From contig CBDDBK010000002.1 in the NCBI GenBank assembly GCA_965225715.1, positions 496,001 to 560,000 of the forward strand: DNA of 64,000 nucleotides. The letters run 5' to 3'. Each line of letters opens with the position of its first letter. Positions within the stretch are counted from its first letter, which is position 1. The notes beneath the pieces are model-generated. The model did not search any database. It saw nothing but the letters and a program-made list of their open reading frames with translations, and was not told where the DNA came from. Both the position numbers and the translations under genes were made by a program. This document shows positions 18,980 through 26,334 of the stretch, one piece after another. This DNA comes from CBDDBK01 sp965225715. GTDB lineage: Bacteria; Bacteroidota; Bacteroidia; Cytophagales; Flammeovirgaceae.

Positions 18980-20325
18980 ATCAGATTACTGTAACTTTCA
19001 ATTTCTTTAACAATGTCTTTTAAATCGGCTTTTACCCATTCAAACATATTCTCAAATTTTTGGTGTACATGTTTTTCTATTTCTCTAAATATAGGCGTAA
19101 GTATTTTATATTCCAATTTATAACTTCTATATGGATCTGAAGTTTGGTAACTATTTAATCTTGCCTTATAATCGTTAGCAATGCCTACTTTATACACACC
19201 TTTATATTTTGGATTGGATATAATATAAACATACTTTTTTAATATATTGTTATCGCCATTGCTGTCAGTTCTTTTAGGTGATGACGTCGAAAAAACGATT
19301 TTATTCTCATATTGAAACAAGTCTTCTGGGTTAGCTACTTCTGTTTGCAATCTTTTTTTGACAAGCTCATAGGCTTTCAGAGATACATCAATGCCTATCC
19401 ATTGTCTATTTAATTTTTCGCTAGCGATACAGGTTGTAGCACAGCCACAGAAGGGGTCTAAGACAATATCACCTTCGTTGCTGCTGGCTTTTATGATTCT
19501 TTCAAGTAAAGCAAGTGGTTTTTGGGTGGGGTAGCCTGTTCGTTCCTTTTGAGTAGAAGGAAACCATCCGGAACTACCATATACTTGTTTTATGTCTTTC
19601 CATGTATTGGATAAAGGCACTCCTGGACTTTTATCCAAATATTGCCTTATTATTTTTCCTTTTCTACTTCTGGTTCGATATTTTCTTCCTTCTTTGTCTT
19701 CATTTCTAAACCAATCATTAATATATTTTTCATTATAAGGTGTATATAACTTGTTGTATAAATGCTTAGTATAACTGTTAGTATAAACCAACAAATTTTC
19801 ATACGATTTTACAGGTTTTTTGCCAGCGGACCTTCCACCAGAAGGTGTACCATAATTCCATATTATTTCATTTATAAAATTCTTTTCCAAAAAAATAATA
19901 TCCATAAGCAATTTAATATAATGGCTCATCGTAGGGTCACAATGTAAATAAATACTACCTGTATCTTTTAATATCCTTTGCATCTCTATCAAACGAATAG
20001 CCATATAAGATAAATAACAATAGTTATATTTATAGTGGACGCTTTTACCCATTAGTTTTATACCACCCAAGAAATCATATAATTCTTTATTGTCTTCTTT
20101 TATGGTTTGCACCCATTCATCTTTTATATCTTCCTCTCTGAACCAATCTTTAAAACTAGCCCCTTCGGCATTGCTGCCTATGGGCGCAGTAAAAACTTTA
20201 TTTTTATTAAAAGGCGGATCCAAATAAATGAGATCAATACTCTGACTATTGATACCTTGTAGTACATCAATATTATCCCGACAAAAAATAGTTCTATTAT
20301 TTACATTATTTTCTAGACCACTCAT
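18976..20325 (-). CDS. DNA methyltransferase with C-terminal GIY-YIG-like domain, array copy 2
   Basis: The 449-residue protein has motif IV LDPPFN, a private recognition segment (INEIIWNYGTPSGGRS to SSGWFPSTQ), DPFCGCATT and a GIY-YIG-like tail. Residues 67-135 match copy 4; the 250-bp stretch 19892-20145 differs from 17224-17477 by about one base. N-terminus and C-terminal body match copy 3, while the last 14 residues (KDIVKEIESYSNLI) match copy 1. The ATG overlaps the copy 1 stop as ATGA. Confidence 0.88.
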   Translation of the reverse strand: MSGLENNVNNRTIFCRDNIDVLQGINSQSIDLIYLDPPFNKNKVFTAPIGSNAEGASFKDWFREEDIKDEWVQTIKEDNKELYDFLGGIKLMGKSVHYKYNYCYLSYMAIRLIEMQRILKDTGSIYLHCDPTMSHYIKLLMDIIFLEKNFINEIIWNYGTPSGGRSAGKKPVKSYENLLVYTNSYTKHLYNKLYTPYNEKYINDWFRNEDKEGRKYRTRSRKGKIIRQYLDKSPGVPLSNTWKDIKQVYGSSGWFPSTQKERTGYPTQKPLALLERIIKASSNEGDIVLDPFCGCATTCIASEKLNRQWIGIDVSLKAYELVKKRLQTEVANPEDLFQYENKIVFSTSSPKRTDSNGDNNILKKYVYIISNPKYKGVYKVGIANDYKARLNSYQTSDPYRSYKLEYKILTPIFREIEKHVHQKFENMFEWVKADLKDIVKEIESYSNLI

Positions 20326-21638
20326 ATCAGATTACTGTAACTTTCAATTTCTTTAACAATGTCTTTTAAATCGGCTTTTACCCATTCAAATATATTCTCA
20401 AAGGTTTCATGAATGTGTTTTTCTATTTCTCTGAATAAAAACGTATGAATTTTATATTCTAACTTATAATTCCTATACGGATCTGAAGTTTGGTAACTAT
20501 TTAATCTTGATTTATAATCTTTTGCAACGCCTACTTTATACAAACCTTTATATTTTGGATTGGATATAACATAAACATATTTTTTTAGCTTGTTGCTGTC
20601 ATCATTATTATCAGTCCTTCTTGGGGTCGAAGTGGAAAAAACGATTTTATTCTCATACTGAAATAAATTTTCCGGATTAGCGACTTCTTTTTGCAATCTT
20701 TTTTTTACGAGTTCGTAGGCTTTCAAAGATACATCGATACCTATCCATTGTCGCTTTAATTTTTCGCTAGCGATACACGTTGTGGCACAGCCACAGAAGG
20801 GATCTAAAACAATGTCGCCTTCATTACTGCTGGCTTTTATGATTCTTTCAAGTAAAGCGAGCGGTTTTTGAGTGGGGTAGCCGGTTCGTTCCTTTGACAT
20901 CTGATTAATAAAGGGAATTTGCCAAACATCTCCTATAGTTTTTCCTTTAGAATCATCTAAATATTGTTTATAATTGTTTTTTTTATTTCTCCACATAAAT
21001 CGTCTACCATCTTTATTGACATTACTAAATTTATTCTTGTAGTTCTCTGCATAATCTTCATAGACCTTATTAAAAAGTTTTCTTCCTTTAGAATAAAAAA
21101 AAATAATGTCATGATCTCTAACCCAATTATTAACCCGGCTTTTATATCCAGATACATTATCTAAATACCATATGATTTCTCTTTCAAAGTTTTTTTCACC
21201 AAAAATAATATCCATAAGTAGTTTAATGTAATGTCCCATGGTAGAATCGCAATGCAGATAAATACTTCCCCTATCTTTTAATATGCGTTGCATTTCTACT
21301 AAACGAATAGCCATATAGGAAAGATAACAGTAATTATAGAGGTAGTATTTGTTATTACTAATCATTTTAATTCCTGTTAGAAAATTATGCAATTCTATAT
21401 TATCCTCTTTTATCGTTTGCAACCATTCATCTTTTAAATCTTCTTCCCTAAACCAATCTTTAAAACTGGCGCCCTCGGCATGACTGCCTATGGGTGCAGT
21501 AAAAACCTTATTTTTATTGAATGGCGGATCCAGATAAATGAGATCAATACTCTGACTATTAATACCTTCCAGAACATCAATATTGTCTCGGCAAAAAATA
21601 GTTCTGTTTCTGATAGTATTTTGGAAGTGGCTCATCAT
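20322..21638 (-). CDS. DNA methyltransferase with C-terminal GIY-YIG-like domain, array copy 1
   Basis: This is the first gene of the array, 438 residues. Its ATG at 21638 overlaps the last base of the argS stop (TAATG). Motif IV LDPPFN, DPFCGCATT and the GIY-YIG-like tail (YVYVI, YKVG, SRLNSYQT, REIEKH) are present. The recognition segment (EREIIWYLDNVSGY to PFINQMS) is private. N-terminus and C-terminal body belong to the copy 4 type, and residues 67-135 to the copy 3 type. The conserved catalytic residues suggest an active adenine-type methylase; the recognition sequence cannot be predicted by eye. Confidence 0.88.
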   Translation of the reverse strand: MMSHFQNTIRNRTIFCRDNIDVLEGINSQSIDLIYLDPPFNKNKVFTAPIGSHAEGASFKDWFREEDLKDEWLQTIKEDNIELHNFLTGIKMISNNKYYLYNYCYLSYMAIRLVEMQRILKDRGSIYLHCDSTMGHYIKLLMDIIFGEKNFEREIIWYLDNVSGYKSRVNNWVRDHDIIFFYSKGRKLFNKVYEDYAENYKNKFSNVNKDGRRFMWRNKKNNYKQYLDDSKGKTIGDVWQIPFINQMSKERTGYPTQKPLALLERIIKASSNEGDIVLDPFCGCATTCIASEKLKRQWIGIDVSLKAYELVKKRLQKEVANPENLFQYENKIVFSTSTPRRTDNNDDSNKLKKYVYVISNPKYKGLYKVGVAKDYKSRLNSYQTSDPYRNYKLEYKIHTFLFREIEKHIHETFENIFEWVKADLKDIVKEIESYSNLI

Positions 21639-23431
21639 TAAATTTTAGATAATTCTTTTATTCCTAATAAATTAATACTTGTTTTTAAAAGTTTACCAAC
21701 AAGTTTTGAAAGCTGAACACGAAAAATTGATGTAGCCCTATCTTTGGTAAAAATAGGAGATTCTGCATAAAAACGACTGTATAACTTAGCTAATTCAAAA
21801 GCAAAATTAGCCACAACAGAAGGATCATATTTTTGAGCAGCTAATCCAATTGTATCTTGAAAGGTAATACAAAGTCGTAAAAGCTGTTTCTCTACCTGTT
21901 TTAGATTAAGGTATTGAGTATTTTTGGAAACACTTAAAGAAGCGTAAATTCCTTCTTTTTTTGCTCGTTCTATGATTGCCCAAATTTTTGCATAGTTATA
22001 CTGCAAATAAACTCCTGTGTCGCCTTGGAAGTTAATAGATTCTACAGGATTGAATAATATCTTTTTTTTAGGTTCTATTTTTAATAAATAATATTTTAAG
22101 GCACCAATAGCAATATTATGATATAGTTTTTTACGTTCCACCTCTCTAAAATCCTTAATTTTTCCAAGTTCTTTAGTACGTTCTTGAGCAGTATTTAGCA
22201 TTTCATCAATAAGGTCATCGGCATCAACTACAGTACCTTCGCGCGATTTCATTTTTCCAGTTGGTAAGTCAACCATACCATAAGAAATATGACCTAGTCC
22301 CTGAGCATAAGGGCACTCTAACTTTTTGACTATAGCTTGTAAAACCTTAAAATGATAATCTTGCTCATTACCTACTACATATAAGGATTTTTGCATCCTA
22401 AAATCTTCATATTTTAAATCTGCTGTCCCTAAATCTTGAGTAATATAAACCGAAGTACCATTTCCTCTTAAAAGTAGTTTTTGGTCTAAACCTTCTTTTG
22501 TTAAATCTATCCAAATAGATTGATCTGGTTTTTGGAAAAATAAACCATTTTCTAAACCTTTAAGGACAATTTTTCGCCCCAGTCGATATGTTTCTGATTC
22601 TTTATAGATTTTATCAAAATGAATATTTATTTTATTATACGTTTGGTCAAAACCTGCGTAAACCCAATTATTCATTTTAGCCCAGATGGCATAAATTTCA
22701 GGATCTCGTGCTTCCCATTTTTCGAGAGTTTTTTCAGCTTCCTTCAAAATAGGACTCATTTTTTTGGCTTCTTCGAGTGTAGTAGCCAGCCCTTTAGATA
22801 AAATATCAGCAGTTTCTTGTTTATGAATTTGGTCAAATTTTACATAATAATTCCCCACAAACTTATCACCTTTTTCTTGGGGTTCTTCATTTTTTCCAAA
22901 CCGGAGATATGCAACAATAGATTTACAAATATGTATTCCTCTATCATTAACTAAACATGTTTTGATAGCTTCATAACCATAAAAATCTAAAATTCGAGAA
23001 ATAGAATCACCCAGACAAATATTACGCAAATGCCCCAAGTGTAAGGGTTTGTTTGTGTTTGGCGACGAAAACTCAATCATAACTTTTTCGTTTTTTCTTT
23101 CAAAATTGAAAAAACTTTTATCCTTAGAAATTTGCTCAAAAATAGCAAGCCAAACTTCTGTCTTCAGAGTTAGATTTAAAAATCCTTTAACCAATTCAAA
23201 ACGATCAATAAGTTGAGTATTCTTGAGCAAATAATCTCCTAAAGATTTCCCTAAGTCTTGTAGTTGCATATTTACAAGTTTGAGATAAGGAAAAAGAACA
23301 AAAGTATAGTCCCCTTCAAAGTTTTTCGGTGTATGCTCCAAATGAATAGGCATATCATTAATATTAACTTGATATAAAGACTGAAAAGCTGTTCTTATAG
23401 ATTTATTAATAGTCCTTTGAAAATTAAGCAT
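21638..23431 (-). CDS. argS: Arginyl-tRNA synthetase
   Basis: The 597-residue class I synthetase charges tRNA-Arg. It has an N-terminal additional domain, the HIGH-type motif PLHLGHLRN preceded by SSPNTNKP, a KMSKS-equivalent GKMKSREGT, and a C-terminal DALR anticodon-binding region. Length is normal. It is the promoter-proximal gene of the operon carrying the methyltransferase array; its stop overlaps the first methylase ATG. Confidence 0.96.
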   Translation of the reverse strand: MLNFQRTINKSIRTAFQSLYQVNINDMPIHLEHTPKNFEGDYTFVLFPYLKLVNMQLQDLGKSLGDYLLKNTQLIDRFELVKGFLNLTLKTEVWLAIFEQISKDKSFFNFERKNEKVMIEFSSPNTNKPLHLGHLRNICLGDSISRILDFYGYEAIKTCLVNDRGIHICKSIVAYLRFGKNEEPQEKGDKFVGNYYVKFDQIHKQETADILSKGLATTLEEAKKMSPILKEAEKTLEKWEARDPEIYAIWAKMNNWVYAGFDQTYNKINIHFDKIYKESETYRLGRKIVLKGLENGLFFQKPDQSIWIDLTKEGLDQKLLLRGNGTSVYITQDLGTADLKYEDFRMQKSLYVVGNEQDYHFKVLQAIVKKLECPYAQGLGHISYGMVDLPTGKMKSREGTVVDADDLIDEMLNTAQERTKELGKIKDFREVERKKLYHNIAIGALKYYLLKIEPKKKILFNPVESINFQGDTGVYLQYNYAKIWAIIERAKKEGIYASLSVSKNTQYLNLKQVEKQLLRLCITFQDTIGLAAQKYDPSVVANFAFELAKLYSRFYAESPIFTKDRATSIFRVQLSKLVGKLLKTSINLLGIKELSKI

Positions 23432-23522
23432 TTTTAAGAATTTAAAAAACTAAGAAATTAAACTTTAAATTAAAAAACTAAATATTTACGGCAAACATAA
23501 ACTTTAAATTTCTTTTTTTATA

Positions 23523-23823
23523 TCAAATTAATGACATCGGTAATTTCTGATAATCTTCTTTCAGTTGGACTTTTTTGAAAATATATAATCTAAATAAATC
23601 TCTATCAGAGTATTTGTTTTGGCTATGGAATTTTTACCACATCTGAGCCAAGTCGATCAAGATATAGCGAGCATTTAGATTTATTTTCTCTTCGGTGATA
23701 TGGTATTTAAAATATGTTTCCATTTGCTATAAGAGGTATTTTTTGATTTTTTCGTTTTTAGGAAACAACTTTATAGAAGCGGATTTAGAGCATTCTGCTA
23801 ATTCTTTTTCATCAAAGAGTTTT
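23523..23823 (-). pseudogene. Decayed coding remnant, about 100 codons
   Basis: The minus strand reads a protein-like frame with plausible composition (LFDEKELAECSKSASIKLF, QMETYFKYHITEEKINL, YSDRDLFRLYIFKKVQL). It is interrupted by one TAG and one TAA and ends at TGA 23523. It has no start and no recognised family. It fills most of the 567-bp gap between argS and dapF together with the MITE next to it. It appears to be the 3' end of a lost gene. Confidence 0.5.
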
Positions 23824-23828
23824 GTTTA

Positions 23829-23983
23829 GTTCTATATGATAAAATAGTATAATAGCTAATTTATTGATAATAAATTTTTTATAAACTATAATTAAAATTT
23901 GTACAGAATCTTTAAATTCTAAATCTTTTGAAAATCAAATATTTAGAATTTTTATAAGAAAATCTTTTTAAATCATATAGAAC
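23829..23983. mobile_element. MITE-like element, 155 bp
   Basis: The ends are perfect 12-bp inverted repeats, GTTCTATATGAT (23829-23840) and ATCATATAGAAC (23972-23983). The interior (about 23848-23965) is strongly similar, inverted, to 47930-48036. A second element with nearly the same ends lies at 25929-26061. It has no coding capacity and ends 15 bp from the dapF stop. Confidence 0.6.
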
Positions 23984-23998
23984 CCAATAATTTTATTT

Positions 23999-24808
23999 TC
24001 AAATTTCAATTTTACCTTTAAAAACCTGTTTGACTTCACCTGTAAGATATATTTCTACGTAATGGTTATCAACTTTTTTAAAATCCACCTTTAAAATCCC
24101 ACCTGATGTTTGAAGTTGAATAGGTGATGTATAGCCTTTTTCAGCACAAGCAAGTGCTACAGCCGTAGCACCTGTACCACAAGATAAGGTTTCATCTTCT
24201 ACGCCGCGCTCAAAAGTACGCATGATAATTTTTTGAGGTAAACATTCTACAAAATTAACATTTGTACCACCTAAATTAACATATTTTGGGGCTTCACGAA
24301 TAGTTTTTCCTTTATGATATACGGGAAAATTTTTTATGTTTTTCACAAAATCAATATGATGTGGTGAACCTGTATCCATAAAAAAAGCAGAAAATTGTTT
24401 ATCGAGTCCTTGAATTTTTTTTATCCTACTGACATTTTTCATTTTTAGTTTAACCTCTTCTTTTTCTATTTGTGCTTGATAAATATCTCCATTAGCCGAG
24501 AAAGTAGCTTTTTTTTTAAAGATATTTAGAAAATCAGCAAAATGACTTACACAGCGTCCTCCATTTCCACACATTGTTCCTTTTTTACCATCGGAATTGA
24601 AATAAAGCATTTCAAAATCTATATTTTTCTTCGGACTATTTTCTAATAAAATTAAACCATCAGCACCGATTCCTAATTTCCTATTACAAAGGCTTTTAAT
24701 AAGATTTATTTTATCTGAATGAATTTGTTGTTTTCTATTATCTATAAGCACAAAATCGTTTCCTGTACCTTGATATTTATAAAATAGTATTTCAAATTTT
24801 GGATTCAT
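23999..24808 (-). CDS. dapF: Diaminopimelate epimerase
   Basis: The 269-residue enzyme interconverts LL- and meso-diaminopimelate for lysine and peptidoglycan synthesis. Both catalytic cysteines are in their family contexts: MCGNGGRC and LSCGTGATAVA. The N-terminal YQGTGNDFVLID motif is also present. It is in the same direction as parA, 111 bp downstream of it. dapB of the same pathway is at 36330-37085. Confidence 0.96.
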   Translation of the reverse strand: MNPKFEILFYKYQGTGNDFVLIDNRKQQIHSDKINLIKSLCNRKLGIGADGLILLENSPKKNIDFEMLYFNSDGKKGTMCGNGGRCVSHFADFLNIFKKKATFSANGDIYQAQIEKEEVKLKMKNVSRIKKIQGLDKQFSAFFMDTGSPHHIDFVKNIKNFPVYHKGKTIREAPKYVNLGGTNVNFVECLPQKIIMRTFERGVEDETLSCGTGATAVALACAEKGYTSPIQLQTSGGILKVDFKKVDNHYVEIYLTGEVKQVFKGKIEI

Positions 24809-24919
24809 AATCTATAGTCTTACTATTAAAAATAAGGGGAGAAAATTTTCTTAATATGAATGAATTAAATATTTAAAAAATCCTTTTTTAATATAAATTT
24901 GATTATAAAATTCATGTCG

Positions 24920-25696
24920 TCATGATTTTACCATTTCATTTTTTTTCAGAATTTCATTAGCCAAATCAAAATAGCTCATAGCTCCTTTACTATCAGCTTC
25001 GTAAGAGATAACGGGTTTTCCCAAACTTGGTGCTTCTGCCAGACGAATATTCCTTGGAATGACACTATCAAAAACCATATCTTTAAAATATTTTTGCACT
25101 TCTTCAACAACTTGGTTTGAAAGTATAAGGCGTTTGTCGTATAAAGTTAATAAAATACCCTCTACTGTGAGATTTGGATTTAAACGAGATTGGATAATAC
25201 GAACAGTATTTAAAAGTTTACCTAAACCCTCTAAAGCAAAATATTCACACTGAATAGGAATAAGAACAGTATCCGCTGCTGTTAAGGCATTTAGGGTAAT
25301 CAAACCCAAAGAAGGGGAACAATCTATAAAAATAAAGTCATAATCATTCTTAATTTCAGAAATAATAGTTTTAACTTGTTCTTCTCGATTGTCAATATCT
25401 ATCATTTCTAATTCAGCACCCACTAAGTCAATATGAGAAGGAATCAAAGATAAATTATCAATTTCTGTCGCCTTAACAACATTTTTAATTGTATTTTTTT
25501 TTACAATACAATCGTAAATATTATCATACTGTTTTTTAGGATCGAAACCTAATCCAGATGTTGCATTAGCCTGTGGGTCAATATCTATAACTAAGGTTTT
25601 ATATTCTAAAACAGCTAGGCTGGCTGATAGATTAATAGCTGTTGTCGTTTTACCAACGCCTCCTTTTTGATTAGCTATCGCAATAACTTTTCCCAT
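24920..25696 (-). CDS. parA: ParA/Soj-family chromosome partitioning ATPase
   Basis: The 258-residue MinD/ParA ATPase has the deviant Walker A motif KGGVGKTTTAINL near residue 11, IDIDPQANATSG, and the Walker B-like FIFIDCSPSLG. Length and motif spacing match chromosomal Soj proteins that work with ParB and parS. No parB gene follows; dapF does. A MITE-like element and two other repeats lie upstream of the start. Confidence 0.93.
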   Translation of the reverse strand: MGKVIAIANQKGGVGKTTTAINLSASLAVLEYKTLVIDIDPQANATSGLGFDPKKQYDNIYDCIVKKNTIKNVVKATEIDNLSLIPSHIDLVGAELEMIDIDNREEQVKTIISEIKNDYDFIFIDCSPSLGLITLNALTAADTVLIPIQCEYFALEGLGKLLNTVRIIQSRLNPNLTVEGILLTLYDKRLILSNQVVEEVQKYFKDMVFDSVIPRNIRLAEAPSLGKPVISYEADSKGAMSYFDLANEILKKNEMVKS

Positions 25697-25928
25697 TGTA
25701 TAAACTATTTATATTCAGATTTATAAGTGAACTTATATTGAAAAAAGATTTTTTAAGTATTTAATTCATTGATAAAGAGTGAATATTCTCTCTCCTTATT
25801 TATAGTAGCAAGGTTATAAACAATTACATTTTACCGTTCTAAAATAAAACTAAAAAAAACAAATATAACATTTAGAATAAAGAATAATTAAGTGTTATAA
25901 CTGCTAATCATCTGTAATTCTAAAAAAA

Positions 25929-26061
25929 GGCTCTATATGATTTAGGGAGTAACCTGATTTTTAAGTTTTTAAAAAGCTTAAAATCAATTTATTAAACCTA
26001 ATATAACTTTGAAAAATTTTTATTTTTTGAGATTTTTACTCTTAAATTATCATATAGGACC
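25929..26061. mobile_element. MITE-like element, 133 bp, same ends as 23829-23983
   Basis: The ends are GGCTCTATATGAT (25929-25941) and ATCATATAGGACC (26049-26061), inverted repeats with one mismatch. The central motif TCTATATGAT is identical to that of the element at 23829. The interior is AT-rich with no ORF. Together the two elements bracket dapF and parA. Confidence 0.55.
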
Positions 26062-26067
26062 AATAAA

Positions 26068-26182
26068 TTGGACTTTATCCAATTTTAATTATCTTATTCT
26101 TATAAAATTAAGATTGGTATTTTACATTGTAAACATTTAAAAATCAATATATTAAACTAAAAACTAATTTTTAAACAACTTC
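26068..26182 (+). repeat. Dispersed intergenic repeat, family R1, copy 1
   Basis: It begins TTGGACTTTATCCAATTTT and ends AATTTTTAAACAACTTCT. It matches 35450-35564 over its whole length with scattered changes, and a shorter inverted copy lies at 33788-33870. Only the 3' end (AATTTTTAAACAACTTC) recurs near 34010 and 55438. Confidence 0.6.
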
Positions 26183-26206
26183 TATTTATAATTGAGAGAG
26201 TTAAAA

Positions 26207-26235
26207 TATAAATTATTGATAGTCAATAATTTATA
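26207..26235. repeat. 29-bp AT palindrome, family R2, copy 2
   Basis: The arms TATAAATTATTGAT and TCAATAATTTATA are identical to those at 13859-13887. The adjacent flank is inverted relative to copy 1, consistent with an element present in both orientations. Confidence 0.6.
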
Positions 26236-26334
26236 TAAAATTACAATTTTTTACCAAAGTATTGGATAAATTAAGAATTTGGAAAGTTATAATTTAGTCA
26301 ATTTTCAAAATGATCTTTTCAAATTAACTAAGTT

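Larger units (their letters stand above)
16293..21638 (-). repeat. Four-gene tandem mosaic methyltransferase array
   Basis: Four genes of about 1.33 kb are arranged head to tail with 1-4 bp start/stop overlaps. Each splits into blocks. Block 1 (residues 1-66) has two alleles: copies 1/4 and copies 2/3. Block 2 (67-135) has alleles 1/3 and 2/4. Block 3, the recognition region, is different in all four. Block 4 (motif I plus GIY-YIG-like) has alleles 1/4 and 2/3. The incompatible groupings show exchange between copies. Confidence 0.88.
25697..26334. other. Intergenic region, 638 bp, dense in short repeats
   Basis: No gene seen between ftsI and parA. In order it holds a MITE-like element (25929-26061), an R1 repeat (26068-26182) and the R2 palindrome (26207-26235). 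The last is followed by TTTACCAAAGTATTGGAT, which resembles the sequence after the first R2 copy. The parA promoter must lie between 25697 and this cluster. Confidence 0.6.

Noticed and set aside
16985..21164. Short ORFs of 60-78 residues on both strands inside the methylase genes and argS
   Set aside because: All are out-of-frame shadows of strongly supported genes.
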